Positions 16,732 to 26,541 of a DNA stretch of 64,000 nucleotides are shown one piece after another. The position numbers and the translations under genes are program-made. The stretch comes from Paenibacillus assamensis DSM 18201 (GTDB lineage Bacteria > Bacillota > Bacilli > Paenibacillales > Paenibacillaceae), in the NCBI RefSeq assembly GCF_000422445.1, contig NZ_AULU01000003.1, forward strand, positions 310,001-374,000, in the 5' to 3' direction. Each line of letters opens with the position of its first letter. The first letter of the stretch is position 1. Below the pieces are notes generated by a model. That model was not told the DNA's origin, made no database searches, and saw nothing but the letters and a program-made list of their open reading frames with translations.

Positions 16732-17949
16732 ATGAACATATGGGGATTAATTGGAATAGCAGGGCTATTACTTATCGGTTTTTTGTGCTCAGAAAATCGC
16801 AGTCGAATTCATTGGCGTCCAGTTCTGATCGCACTTGCGATTCAAATGCTATTCGGATTCATTGTATTGAGATGGACAGCTGGGCGAAACGCTCTGAAAG
16901 CTGTATCCAACGGTGTTTCGCAAGTCATTTCATACGCCAATGAAGGGATTGCCTTCGTATTCGGCAGTGCGATACCTCCAGCGGGGCAAGGCTTCATCTT
17001 TGCATTCCAAGTATTGACGATCGTCATCTTCTTCTCTTCACTTATTGCGGTGCTTTACTACTTAGGCATCATGCAATGGATCATTCGCATTATCGGTGGG
17101 GGCTTAAGCAAAGCGCTTGGGACGAGTAAGCCTGAGTCATTATCCGCCACAGCCAATATTTTCGTAGGGATGGTCGAAGCGCCATTGCTTGTGAAACCCT
17201 ATTTAAGTACAATGACACGCTCTGAGTTGTTTACTGTTATGACTGGCGGAATGGCTTCTGTATCTGGCTCCGTATTGGCGGGCTACGCTTTGATGGGGGT
17301 ACCTTTAGAGTATCTGATCGCAGCCAGCTTTATGTCAGCCCCAGCCGGTATTTTAGTATCAAAGCTGCTCATTCCTGAAACAGAGACTTATCATCATCAC
17401 GAAAGCAAAGAGGAAAGTGTGAATGAAAAAACAGCCAACGTTATCGATGCAGCTGCTGCTGGAGCCGTTGACGGACTTCAAATCGCATTAGCTGTCGGCG
17501 CGACCCTAATTGCCTTTATTGGGTTAATTGCGCTATTAAATGGCTTGCTTAGTGGAATCGGAGGTTGGTTCGGTTTCCCGAATCTTACACTGCATAGTAT
17601 ATTGGGATGGATTTTCTCACCTATCGCCTACTTAATTGGTATTCCATGGTCAGAAGCTCCTATAGCAGGAAGCTTAATCGGGCAAAAAGTGGTCGTTAAC
17701 GAGTTCGTTGCATTTTCTGAGCTCGGGAAAGTGATCGATCAAATCTCTGCTCGCACGTTGATGATTACGAGCTTCGCCTTATGCGGATTCGCCAACTTAA
17801 GCTCCATCGCGATCCAAATCAGTGGACTCTCCTCGATGGCACCTGACCGTCGAACACAAATAACGAAGCTGGGGATGAAAGCCGTGCTTGGCGGAACATT
17901 GGCCAACTTGATTAGTGCTGCAATTGCCGGACTGTTCTTCGCAGGTTAA
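16732..17949 (+). CDS. nupC: Concentrative nucleoside transporter, NupC/CNT family
   Basis: Protein of 405 residues with about ten membrane helices. Family motifs are visible: SANEGIAFVFG-like (here YANEGIAFVFGSAIPP), FVGMVEAPLLVKPYL, MTGGMASVSGSVLAGYA and SLIGQKVVVNEFVAF. It brings nucleosides into the cell with protons or sodium. ATG at 16732 is preferred over TTG at 16711 because AGAAAGG lies between them at normal spacing. The upstream 270 bases (16464-16731) show no clear riboswitch or strong promoter. Confidence 0.9.
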   Translation: MNIWGLIGIAGLLLIGFLCSENRSRIHWRPVLIALAIQMLFGFIVLRWTAGRNALKAVSNGVSQVISYANEGIAFVFGSAIPPAGQGFIFAFQVLTIVIFFSSLIAVLYYLGIMQWIIRIIGGGLSKALGTSKPESLSATANIFVGMVEAPLLVKPYLSTMTRSELFTVMTGGMASVSGSVLAGYALMGVPLEYLIAASFMSAPAGILVSKLLIPETETYHHHESKEESVNEKTANVIDAAAAGAVDGLQIALAVGATLIAFIGLIALLNGLLSGIGGWFGFPNLTLHSILGWIFSPIAYLIGIPWSEAPIAGSLIGQKVVVNEFVAFSELGKVIDQISARTLMITSFALCGFANLSSIAIQISGLSSMAPDRRTQITKLGMKAVLGGTLANLISAAIAGLFFAG

Positions 17950-17966
17950 TTCATCAAATTAAACAG

Positions 17967-18008
17967 AAAGCAGCCCAGACCTCCTGTGTGGATGATCCGG
18001 GCTGCTTA
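17967..18008. terminator. Bidirectional terminator between nupC and the chemoreceptor gene
   Basis: A 9-bp stem AAGCAGCCC / GGGCTGCTT (17968-17976 with 17999-18007) lies between convergent genes. Confidence 0.7.
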
Positions 18009-18026
18009 CTTATTTTCACAACTATA

Positions 18027-20174
18027 CTAGGAAGAACTAGCCTGTTCCTGCTCTTCCTCTTCTTGATACTGGAATTGTGACAGAGATTGCTGCAGCTCAT
18101 TGGATACCGATTCAAGCTGGTTCGACAAGCCGATAAGCTGCTTAGATACATTAAGCTGCTCCTGACTAAGCGATGCCACTTCTTCAGACGTAGCAGAAGA
18201 CTCTTCGGATACAGCACTTACGTTACTCATTGCATCGACGATTATACTTTGTACCCGATGAAGTTCTTCGACAGATTGGCCAACTTCATCTAAATGTACA
18301 TTCATATCCGTCATGCGTTGACCCACTTGCTTGAAGATTTCATCCGTTTCCTGAACCGCTTCCTTCTGCAACTGGAACGTCGGAAATGCTTCATGCAGCG
18401 TCTCAACGGTATCCTTCATTTCTTGTTCAATCCGCTGTGTAATATCTGCAACCATGTTAATAGATTGTCTGGATTGATCCGCCAAGTTATGAATTTCATC
18501 TGCTACAACTCTAAATCCTCGGCCCGCTGCACCTGCGCGAGCTGCTTCAATCGTTGCATTCAAGGACAATATATTCGTTTGCTTCGTCATATCTTGAAGC
18601 ACCTTCAGCACATTCCGAATCGATGCCGTACTGTTACTTAACTCATTGACTCGATTCGTCAACAAACGGATTGTATCTTCTACCGCGTCAGTACGTTCCT
18701 TAAGTGAGGACATATAAGACGCGCCAAGTCGACTCGATTGCTGCACAAGGCTTGCAGATTGCTCCATCTTTTCATTCGCATGAACGACGAGCTGTGTTTG
18801 AGATGCCATCTGCTGGGTCAAATCATGCCCACGCTCTGCTTCAGAGGCTAGACTAAGCGCCCCTTTCGCAATTTCCTCCGTAGCCAATGCAATCTCCTCA
18901 GCGGCAACTCCCGTGCTCTTGGATGCATTCGTCAACTGCTGAGCCGTGTCTAATACATGACGAGCGCTGCTGTCCGTATGCTTCATGAGCTGTGTAATCT
19001 GTTCCATCATCTGATTGAATCCACCAGATAGCTCACCGATCTCGTCTTTGGAATTCACAGTTGCACGAACGGTAAGCTTGCCGTCTGCTGCTCGACTCAT
19101 CAAGTTGCGCAGTGCAACAAGTGGTGATGCAATCATACGTGTAGCAACGTAACCAATGACCATCGCAAATATAGCAGCTACGATTATACTGACAAAGGTG
19201 ACGATAAGAATAACTCCAGCATCTTCAACCAACACTTCCACTGGAATCGTTCCAACAGCTGTCCATTTATTTTCCTTCGACTCATGATATACCTTCAATA
19301 AATCTGTATTGTCACTTGAATGAACATGCTCTGTTCCCGACCACATTCCTTGTTCTTTATCTGCTGGTACAAGCCATTCTGGAGCAGGCTTTGTTACCAT
19401 TGCCGCATCAGGATGATAAATAAATTGACCATTGCGATTCACTAGCGATACGCTGGTGCCTTCCCCCATATTGATCGTATTAAACATTTCAGCAAGCGAT
19501 CGCATATGTATTTCAACGACAACAACAAACTTCTGCTTCTTAGAAAATAAATCCGTCATTAAACGAGAAACAACAATTGTCGGCTCATGAGATTTATTTA
19601 CACCGGTTAGCAGCGTGTCTGACCATACGGCTCGCCCCTGATTTTTTACGACCTGCTGCATCCAAGATGAGTTTTTGACCTCATCTGACAGCTGCACTGT
19701 CGTTTCCGTAGAGAAAGCTTTCTCATTCGTACCAACTGGAATCAGGTAAATATCCTCAAGTGCATTTTGCCCCGCTGTATAGCCTTGCAATACTTCGCGA
19801 ATGTTGTTCATGGCTTGAACTTGATCATAGGAATGTTCTGGAGCCGACAAATATTTCTTAATCCAATCCGTCAAGTTAGGATCAACCATAATCTGCATGC
19901 TCATTTTGGAATACGAATTGAGAACGACGTCCATTTTTTCTACTGCTTGCGTAATCGTCTGGTAGCTTGTTTCAGACACTTTTTGCTCGATAGCCTGTCT
20001 AGAAACATAATACGATACAATGCCGACTGCACTTACGAATACCATAATACTGATGACAAACATGAGAAATAGCCTAGTTCCTACAGATCTTGAGGGACGG
20101 TATTTCGCATAAGAGGCAAGCGGCCTAAGCTTAATGCCCTGCATCTTCCGTCGCAGCATGGAAACGATTTTCAT
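18027..20174 (-). CDS. Methyl-accepting chemotaxis protein
   Basis: Protein of 715 residues. The first membrane helix is near residues 33-55. A dCache-like sensor domain outside the cell covers about residues 60-320, followed by the second helix near 325-350, a HAMP domain (about 350-405) and a long cytoplasmic signalling domain. The hairpin tip with NATIEAARAGAAGRGFRVVA is clear near residue 555. Such proteins sense ligands and control CheA. The C-terminus is Glu-rich and has no CheR-binding pentapeptide. AAGGGAGATG precedes the ATG. No chemotaxis genes are next to it. Confidence 0.9.
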   Translation of the reverse strand: MKIVSMLRRKMQGIKLRPLASYAKYRPSRSVGTRLFLMFVISIMVFVSAVGIVSYYVSRQAIEQKVSETSYQTITQAVEKMDVVLNSYSKMSMQIMVDPNLTDWIKKYLSAPEHSYDQVQAMNNIREVLQGYTAGQNALEDIYLIPVGTNEKAFSTETTVQLSDEVKNSSWMQQVVKNQGRAVWSDTLLTGVNKSHEPTIVVSRLMTDLFSKKQKFVVVVEIHMRSLAEMFNTINMGEGTSVSLVNRNGQFIYHPDAAMVTKPAPEWLVPADKEQGMWSGTEHVHSSDNTDLLKVYHESKENKWTAVGTIPVEVLVEDAGVILIVTFVSIIVAAIFAMVIGYVATRMIASPLVALRNLMSRAADGKLTVRATVNSKDEIGELSGGFNQMMEQITQLMKHTDSSARHVLDTAQQLTNASKSTGVAAEEIALATEEIAKGALSLASEAERGHDLTQQMASQTQLVVHANEKMEQSASLVQQSSRLGASYMSSLKERTDAVEDTIRLLTNRVNELSNSTASIRNVLKVLQDMTKQTNILSLNATIEAARAGAAGRGFRVVADEIHNLADQSRQSINMVADITQRIEQEMKDTVETLHEAFPTFQLQKEAVQETDEIFKQVGQRMTDMNVHLDEVGQSVEELHRVQSIIVDAMSNVSAVSEESSATSEEVASLSQEQLNVSKQLIGLSNQLESVSNELQQSLSQFQYQEEEEQEQASSS

Positions 20175-20321
20175 AGTGTTACATCTCCCTTAACTATGTA
20201 TAGGTGCCTATCCAACTATGTCGTTATCGATATCTGCAATGATTCTCTTGTACTATATATCGGTTTTTCTGAGCATGAAATGTATGTATTTAAGCATTAT
20301 ATTCGCAAACGAGATCGCCAA

Positions 20322-20349
20322 CCTTGTCCATCCTTCCAACTGGACAAGG
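20322..20349. other. Perfect 9-bp hairpin between two minus-strand genes
   Basis: CCTTGTCCA / TGGACAAGG with a 10-base loop. It lies 22 bases after the gene at 20372-20665 on the minus strand, but the U-tract is poor (TTGGCG follows), so it may be a weak terminator or an RNA-stabilising hairpin. Confidence 0.45.
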
Positions 20350-20371
20350 TATTCACCGTATGTCTTTTGTA

Positions 20372-20665
20372 CTAGGAGTGCGCGGCTAATTCACGATCAA
20401 ACGCCTCTACCATATTTACTTCTGCAACTTCTACCTCGCGGTAAAATTGAAAGTCAGGATGTTCTTCGACTAACTTGATACGTGCCTCCTCACCAACCTG
20501 CTGTGCAGTCATAGGCTCATCAGAACCAATGACGATTTGGTCAACACGTTCGATCTCTTTATGATCAAAATCAGTAACACGAGTCGTCACATCAGCAATG
20601 TGTAAGTATCGACCAGGATGGTAACCTACGTGTTTGAATTCTTTTTTTATAGCAGTGTATTCCAT
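20372..20665 (-). CDS. Small acidic protein of unknown function
   Basis: Protein of 97 residues with no signal peptide or membrane helix. It is acidic and reads like a compact alpha/beta cytosolic protein (HPGRYLHIADVTTRVTDFD, then SDEPMTAQQVGEEARIKLVE). I do not recognise the family. ATG at 20665 is chosen because AAGGAG sits about 10 bases before it. It stands alone upstream of the chemoreceptor gene, separated from it by a hairpin and about 200 bases. Confidence 0.6.
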   Translation of the reverse strand: MEYTAIKKEFKHVGYHPGRYLHIADVTTRVTDFDHKEIERVDQIVIGSDEPMTAQQVGEEARIKLVEEHPDFQFYREVEVAEVNMVEAFDRELAAHS

Positions 20666-20833
20666 AATCTCTGCCACTCCTTTTCCATTTCTGTATTTCA
20701 TCTATTTCTTTATACAACATCCTCTGCTTAATATCTATGATTTATACGATTATTGTAGATGCATACCTATCAAGTTAGTCGTATAAGCGACATTTTCATA
20801 CCTAGAAACACATTTTCCATTAAAAAAATCAAC

Positions 20834-20868
20834 AAAAAAGCGCATTTGCTCCTCAACAAATGCGCTTT
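20834..20868 (-). terminator. Intrinsic terminator in the 20.7-21.07 kb gap
   Basis: A perfect 12-bp stem AAAGCGCATTTG / CAAATGCGCTTT with an 8-base loop and a six-T run on the minus strand. It is the likely end of the transcript carrying the MFS and hydrolase genes upstream. The rest of the gap 20666-21066 holds no convincing gene. Confidence 0.8.
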
Positions 20869-21066
20869 CGCCGCCGTGTGTTCCTTCATTCGATATCGGG
20901 GGATATGAACGTATTAACACACATTTGAGTAGGTCACCTGTCCTGCCGGAAATAAGACGGTGCTGAATGGAAATGTAATCGCATTCAGTAACCCTATCTA
21001 TATTTTGCCCTAACATTTACCTGCTCTAAAAGTGGACAAATTAAAGTTTCAATGGACGAATTATAG

Positions 21067-21864
21067 CTAATTTACATCTGACTGTAAGAAATGGATGAGC
21101 TCATCCAAAAGTTGTGCAGCATGCTCGGAATGGCTAAATACATGATCAGCCCCATCCAACCACACAAGACGTGATCCAATTAATTGGTTGTGCAGCCTAT
21201 GAGATACATAGGGTGGTACTACACTATCATTCGTGCCATGAACAATCAATGCAGGTGTATGAATTTGTGCAGAAGCATCATGTATACGAAGTGCAGCACC
21301 ATCATCAAAGAAGCCTTGACAAATCTGCTGTCCATATAATTCCACCCATCCATGCTGCAGCAGGTGATGCAATTTTTCTCCTTGCAAATCTCTTGCCAAT
21401 ATATCTTGGAAACCAACCGCCGGACATAGCAGCATCAACCGATCCAACTCATCACCAAGCTGTTCGGCTGCCAACAACGAAACGACTCCACCGAGACTAA
21501 ACCCGAGCAAACTAACCCGCTTCGGATTAATTCCTTCCATTACCTGAACGGCATCCCATACTGCCAGCATGTCCTCCACTTCCGTAGAAACGGTCATGTC
21601 TACGAACTCACCATCGCTTTCTCCACTACCAGCAAAATCGAATCGGATGGTTGCATAGCCGCACTTGGCCAATGCATCACTCAAGCGCTTAAACATGAAG
21701 TTAGCTTCCGCTTTATGTCCAGTGAATCCATGACCGAATATAATCGCAGGTAGCGAATGATCTGTGATCGGCATGGTAACGATACCTCTTAATGTCACAT
21801 GCTCACGGCGCCATTCTAACGTATACTTGCGAATCGAATATCCAACAGGATTACTTTCATTCAT
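21067..21864 (-). CDS. Alpha/beta hydrolase
   Basis: Protein of 265 residues. The fold is clear: HGFTGHKAEANF near the oxyanion loop, the nucleophile elbow GFSLGG (Ser at about residue 122), the acid region VHGTNDSVVP and the catalytic His in DGADHVFSH. It resembles the acylaminoacyl-peptidase/cinnamoyl-esterase-like hydrolases; the substrate is unknown. It starts 15 bases after the MFS transporter gene, so the two form an operon. No signal peptide is seen, so it acts in the cytosol. Confidence 0.85.
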   Translation of the reverse strand: MNESNPVGYSIRKYTLEWRREHVTLRGIVTMPITDHSLPAIIFGHGFTGHKAEANFMFKRLSDALAKCGYATIRFDFAGSGESDGEFVDMTVSTEVEDMLAVWDAVQVMEGINPKRVSLLGFSLGGVVSLLAAEQLGDELDRLMLLCPAVGFQDILARDLQGEKLHHLLQHGWVELYGQQICQGFFDDGAALRIHDASAQIHTPALIVHGTNDSVVPPYVSHRLHNQLIGSRLVWLDGADHVFSHSEHAAQLLDELIHFLQSDVN

Positions 21865-21879
21865 CGTTTATCACTCTCC

Positions 21880-23160
21880 TTATCTCGTGTTAACTTCAAG
21901 TCGTTCAGCCCATAGAAAAATGCCAATGGAGATAATAAGCAGCCATCCACCTGTAACAAACAAGCCTTGCAAACCATAATGATGATACAAATACGCACCA
22001 ATAATACTTCCGGTTACCGCAGCACCAATACTCATAATCATTTGCAGCACTGCTTGACCACTTGCACGAAACTTATCCGGTATCGTATCCATCATATATT
22101 CCGCTACATATATAAAGAAGAAAGCAATCGCTATCCCTTGTACTGCTTGCAGCAGCATAACTACAACTAAAGAATCGGTCCAAGCTAAAATAAAGGAGCG
22201 AACAGAGAAAATAACGGCTGAAATCGCAAGCATCGGCAGCGGACGCAACTGATGCCTACTACGCCCCAGATAAAGAAAAATAACTACTTCAACAGCCGCT
22301 GGCAGCATCCAGCCTAGACCAATATGAAAAGAAGTACCATTTAGTTCACGGACAAGAAACCCAAAATATTGATCATTGAATGAAAATGTCATCTGATAAA
22401 CGATCATGGCAGCAATAAAGAACATAAATCTTGGTGTCATCACATAAGGAGCAAGGTCACGGATTCGTACTTCTTGTTTTGCAGCACCTTTTCTAGTCTC
22501 CTGCTCCTTCTCCAACGATTTCACTTGTTCGCTATGTACATATTGTGGAGATCGAGGATCTCGAATCAAGCAAAGCGTCAGCCACGTACATCCTATTAAG
22601 CCAATAACAATCCATCCCATCGTTGACTCACCGGGAAGCAAGTCCAATATCCAACCAATGATTCCAGCTGCAACAGCGAATCCCGCTGCCCCGAAGCCCC
22701 GTATTGTTGCAAACGTCTGATTCAAACGCCTCGCCGAGAGCATCACCATACTATCAGTCAAAGAAGATACTGGCGCCCATAAAAATTGAAACAACAGGAC
22801 AAGCCCCATCATCAGCCACAACGATGAAACGTGAAAAATAAAATAAATGACCACCATCAGCAATAGCATAATCGTCATTAAAATGGATTTAATTCGCGAG
22901 CGCTTATCGCTGATTAGACCAAACAAGAAACTCCCCATCATGCCTACGATAGGAAGCAGGGCATTTTGCAAACCATACATGGCATCCGTATAACCCGAAT
23001 CCCGATAATACAAAGGAAAAAATGATTGAATCGCGGCGGCTGGCGTATAAACCATAAACATGTAAACACACAAATAGCGAAACTGTAAGGTACGGAAACG
23101 CTCAGCCCGATTCACATGCGATTGCACTGCTTTTGAACGCTGTGTGGACATTTCAACCAT
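21880..23160 (-). CDS. MFS transporter of the MFS_1-like class
   Basis: Protein of 426 residues with twelve predicted membrane helices and a central loop near residues 210-225. The loop between helices 2 and 3 reads GLISDKRSRIKS, the usual MFS motif A position. The general layout, with YMFMVYTPAAAIQSFFPLYY at the start, is like PPP/nucleoside-proton symporter-like carriers. The substrate cannot be told. The partner hydrolase downstream suggests that an esterified or amidated compound may be taken up and then cleaved (inference). GAGGAG precedes the ATG. Confidence 0.8.
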   Translation of the reverse strand: MVEMSTQRSKAVQSHVNRAERFRTLQFRYLCVYMFMVYTPAAAIQSFFPLYYRDSGYTDAMYGLQNALLPIVGMMGSFLFGLISDKRSRIKSILMTIMLLLMVVIYFIFHVSSLWLMMGLVLLFQFLWAPVSSLTDSMVMLSARRLNQTFATIRGFGAAGFAVAAGIIGWILDLLPGESTMGWIVIGLIGCTWLTLCLIRDPRSPQYVHSEQVKSLEKEQETRKGAAKQEVRIRDLAPYVMTPRFMFFIAAMIVYQMTFSFNDQYFGFLVRELNGTSFHIGLGWMLPAAVEVVIFLYLGRSRHQLRPLPMLAISAVIFSVRSFILAWTDSLVVVMLLQAVQGIAIAFFFIYVAEYMMDTIPDKFRASGQAVLQMIMSIGAAVTGSIIGAYLYHHYGLQGLFVTGGWLLIISIGIFLWAERLEVNTR

Positions 23161-23304
23161 AGTTAAGCTCCTCTCCTAAACTCCTATCTCCATGTCATTT
23201 TTCTGTCGTTATTTTCTATCTCTATCATTGCCTGATCAATATACGCTCTTATTTAGCACAGCCTAGCATTACTACTGTATCATATTTCTTCCATTTAGAA
23301 AGTT

Positions 23305-23333
23305 TTGAGACTGGACAATTATTCCTGTATATA
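23305..23333 (+). promoter_or_regulatory. Candidate promoter of the xpt-pbuX transcript
   Basis: TTGAGA (23305-23310) and TATATA (23328-23333) are 17 bases apart, about 115 bases before the aptamer. A second, weaker candidate lies near 23357-23385. Confidence 0.4.
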
Positions 23334-23449
23334 TACTCTTTCCTCATTTCCTCGTTTGCAGTATACTTTTTAATAATTAAATTAACAGGATGGATGATAC
23401 GTTCCTGTTTACACTCGCATTCCACGAAAACCCGAACAATAACAATATA

Positions 23450-23522
23450 AACTCACGTATATGTGCAGGAATTGGCCTGCATGTCTCTACCTGGTCACCG
23501 TAAATGATCGGACTACGGGGTT
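23450..23522 (+). ncRNA. Purine riboswitch aptamer, guanine/xanthine type
   Basis: The conserved core is present: P1 arms AACTC(A)CGTA and TACGGGGTT, a P2 arm TGCAGG/CCTGCA with loop AATTGG, the junction TCTCTACC, a P3 arm with loop ACCGTAAAT, and GGACTACG. The specificity base in GACTACG is C (23513), which pairs with guanine-type purines; adenine switches have U. The downstream genes xpt and pbuX are the classic targets. Binding should favour the terminator at 23679-23724 and so turn the operon off. Confidence 0.92.
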
Positions 23523-23532
23523 ACACTTTCAT

Positions 23533-23553
23533 GGTATATGCACTGCATATGCC
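23533..23553 (+). other. Hairpin between aptamer and terminator
   Basis: GGTATATGC / GCATATGCC around loop ACT, 9 bp with one wobble. It sits 10 bases after the aptamer in an unusually long expression platform. A second pairing, GAGTAATG with CATTACTC, occurs further on (about 23578 and 23634). Confidence 0.5.
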
Positions 23554-23678
23554 TAAGTACAACGATGAACTTCATACAGAGTAATGATGCCGATAACTGC
23601 ACTCATAAGTAGTACGGTTATATTACAATCATTCCATTACTCCATTGTTCATCTGTATACTCACTTGAAAGTTCCCGC

Positions 23679-23724
23679 AGCCCGATAGACCGGCATATAC
23701 GTGCCAACGCTATCGGGCTTTTTG
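23679..23724 (+). terminator. Riboswitch-controlled terminator
   Basis: AGCCCGATAG (23679-23688) pairs with CTATCGGGCT (23710-23719), with an inner GGCA/TGCC stem, and is followed by TTTTT. It ends about 36 bases before xpt and is the likely off-state hairpin of the purine riboswitch. Confidence 0.85.
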
Positions 23725-23754
23725 CTATTGATACGTCCACAACGAGGAGGATAA

Positions 23755-24336
<582 letters not shown>

Positions 24337-24381
24337 AACTCGTTTTTTAATTTGCAGAGCGATAAAGGAGAATGGTTCCAC

Positions 24382-25725
24382 ATGTCTACAGAAGATCGAG
24401 TATTTGCCCGTCACCGCCATCCCGCTAAAACCATTTCTCTTGGTATCCAGCATGTGTTAGCCATGTATGCAGGTGCAGTCATCGTCCCCCTCATTGTTGG
24501 TGGAGCTTTAGGATTTACATTGGAACAATTGACGTATCTCGTCGCCATTGACTTGCTTATGTGCGGTGTTGCTACTTTACTGCAAGTATGGAAGTTTGGC
24601 TGGTTCGGCATCGGACTTCCCGTTGTTCTCGGCTGCGCCTTCCAAGCCGTTATGCCCATGATTGCAATCGGTAAAGAATTCGGGGTTAGTTATATTTACG
24701 GCGCAATTATTGTATCTGGACTATTTATCATGTTATTTAGCGGCGTTTTCGGCAAGCTGATCCGTTTCTTTCCTCCTATCGTTACAGGATCGGTTGTTAC
24801 GATTATCGGCGTCACGCTTATACCAGTCGCATTCAACGATCTAGCTGGTGGGATTGGTTCTCCTGATTTCGGAAGCGGGGAAAATTTAATACTCGGGTTC
24901 GGCGTGCTTTTGTTCATCATTCTGATGAATAAGCTATCGACTGGATTTCTCCGTGCAGTGTCCATTTTGATCGGGCTTGTAGCAGGTACGATAGCTGCTA
25001 TCTTTATGGGCAAAGTCAGCTTTGCAGAAGTACAGGATGCAAGTTGGTTCCATATGGTGAAGCCATTCTACTTCGGTATGCCAGAGTTCAATACTACCGC
25101 TATTATTACAATGATCATTGTCGCCATTGTCAGTGTCGCTGAATCCACAGGTGTTTTTCTTGCACTTGGTAAAATAACAGACCGTGAACTGACTAGCAAA
25201 GACTTGGCACGAGGCTATCGTGCAGAAGGTTTAGCCATTATGCTTGGCGGTATATTCAATGCCTTTCCTTACACGACCTACTCGCAAAATGTCGGCCTGC
25301 TGCAAATGAGCCGCGTAAAAACGCGTGACGTAATCGTCGTTGCTGGAATATTCCTTATCCTGCTCGGCTTTGTACCAAAGATCGCTGCGATTACGACCTT
25401 AATTCCGAAGTCCGTCCTAGGCGGCGCTATGGTTGCCATGTTCGGCATGGTCGTCTCCTCTGGATTACGCATGCTTGGTTCTCAAGTTGACTTGAATCGT
25501 CACGAGAACTTGCTTATTATCGCCTGTTCCGTCGGCATGGGGCTTGGTGTTACAACGGTTCCAACCATGTTCGCTCAACTGCCTGAGATGGTGCAAATTC
25601 TGACTGGCAACGGAATTGTGGCAGGTACATTTACAGCCATCGTGCTTAATCTTGTCTTTAACGGATTTAAAGGAAGTACACAAGACACTGCTGAGCCATC
25701 TAACAGCAGCACACAAGCTGCCTAA
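24382..25725 (+). CDS. pbuX: Xanthine permease
   Basis: Protein of 447 residues of the nucleobase:cation symporter-2 family, with about 14 membrane segments. The NCS2 signature lies in the C-terminal half: GLLQMSRVKTRDVIVVAG after FNAFPYTTYSQN. It brings xanthine into the cell for Xpt. It is co-transcribed with xpt under the purine riboswitch. ATG at 24382 has AAAGGAG 11 bases upstream and is preferred over TTG at 24352. A strong terminator ends the operon. Confidence 0.93.
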   Translation: MSTEDRVFARHRHPAKTISLGIQHVLAMYAGAVIVPLIVGGALGFTLEQLTYLVAIDLLMCGVATLLQVWKFGWFGIGLPVVLGCAFQAVMPMIAIGKEFGVSYIYGAIIVSGLFIMLFSGVFGKLIRFFPPIVTGSVVTIIGVTLIPVAFNDLAGGIGSPDFGSGENLILGFGVLLFIILMNKLSTGFLRAVSILIGLVAGTIAAIFMGKVSFAEVQDASWFHMVKPFYFGMPEFNTTAIITMIIVAIVSVAESTGVFLALGKITDRELTSKDLARGYRAEGLAIMLGGIFNAFPYTTYSQNVGLLQMSRVKTRDVIVVAGIFLILLGFVPKIAAITTLIPKSVLGGAMVAMFGMVVSSGLRMLGSQVDLNRHENLLIIACSVGMGLGVTTVPTMFAQLPEMVQILTGNGIVAGTFTAIVLNLVFNGFKGSTQDTAEPSNSSTQAA

Positions 25726-25732
25726 AACAAAG

Positions 25733-25780
25733 AAACGCCGACTGCCGCATAACTTCTTATGCAAACAGTCGGCGTTTTTT
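25733..25780. terminator. Terminator of the xpt-pbuX operon
   Basis: AAACGCCGACTG pairs with CAGTCGGCGTTT (25766-25777), and the inner GCATAA/TTATGC also pairs. A run of T follows on the plus strand. Confidence 0.9.
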
Positions 25781-25788
25781 GTTTGATG

Positions 25789-26157
25789 TTATTTACTCGA
25801 CTTTGGAGGGGCCACGATAAGAAACGGCTTCCACGCGAGCCCTTTCCCCGTTATTTTCCTACGCAGCTCAGACACTTCCTTCAGCGACGCCTCGCGCTGC
25901 TTCTCCAGACCACGAATCGTTGCTGTACTCTGTTCGGTTAGCTCCTTACTAGTACATTTAATCGTAAGAGCGATAGCTTCCTTAGCATCCGCAGAATCAT
26001 CGGTTACAGCCTTTACCTCGTCTTCATGAAGCTCAGCATACTGCTTCTCCGCTTCTTCTAACGTGCTGTCCCCTCTATTATGTTTCCAAAAAAGACTATG
26101 CAGCGTATCTTTATCAAACCCACGCTTTAGTCTCCACATCGGACTATGTAAATTCAT
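25789..26157 (-). pseudogene. Remnant of a protein built from 16-residue LHS..W repeats
   Basis: The open frame from ATG 26157 codes for 122 residues: two repeats (NLHSPMWRLKRG, FDKDTLHSLFWKHNRG) and then a helical Glu/Lys-rich part ending APPKSSK. The same repeat pattern continues upstream on the same strand in another frame, up to about 26257. So the present ORF is the end of a longer gene broken by a short deletion. There is no good ribosome binding site at 26157. The family is not known to me; no signal peptide or catalytic motif is seen. Confidence 0.6.
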
Positions 26158-26257
26158 CTACCGTATTGTTGAGCTTCCACGCAGAACTGTGTAGTACATC
26201 TGGATCAATGTCACGATTGTACTTCCACATTGAGCTATGCAAACGATCACCATCAAT
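26071..26257 (-). repeat. Four tandem 48-base repeats coding for hDxDxLHSxxWKxNR
   Basis: Units read on the minus strand are IDGDRLHSSMWKYNRD, IDPDVLHSSAWKLNNT, VD-then-NLHSPMWRLKRG, and FDKDTLHSLFWKHNRG. Units 1, 2 and 4 are 48 bases. Unit 3 is 43 bases: the stretch between Val-Asp and Leu-His-Ser is 4 bases where 9 are expected. That 5-base loss shifts the frame. The total of 187 bases fits 3 x 48 + 43 exactly. DNA identity between units is only moderate, so the array is old. From 26258 to 26482 no feature is clear beyond a possible further decayed unit. Confidence 0.75.
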
Positions 26258-26482
26258 CGCTGCGTAATGCCTTTATAACCTGATTATTGTACTGAAAAAA
26301 CTCTTACTTCGTTCATATTGTGCATGCTTGTCATGACTCTGTTTTTGCACGGGTGTCACGTATTCGAAAGTACTCTCTCCTATGTATCGTCATCCGTTAG
26401 ATGAAGCTACCTTCACAAAAAGCTAGCTCCTACCGAAGAAGATTATACATTTTCATAAATTTTTAAAAACCCAATAATAATC

Positions 26483-26525
26483 AAAAAAGTATATAAAGTA
26501 GTCATAAGACCGCCTTATATACTTT
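26483..26525 (-). terminator. Terminator of the fibronectin-like gene
   Basis: AAAGTATATAA (26486-26496) pairs with TTATATACTTT (26515-26525). Six T follow on the minus strand, directly after the gene ending at 26542. Confidence 0.75.
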
Positions 26526-26541
26526 ATTTCACAAGATTATA

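Noticed and set aside
20750-21016. Open frame of 88 residues on the minus strand
   Set aside because: A strong intrinsic terminator (20834-20868) lies inside it, there is no ribosome binding site, and the sequence has no recognisable domain.
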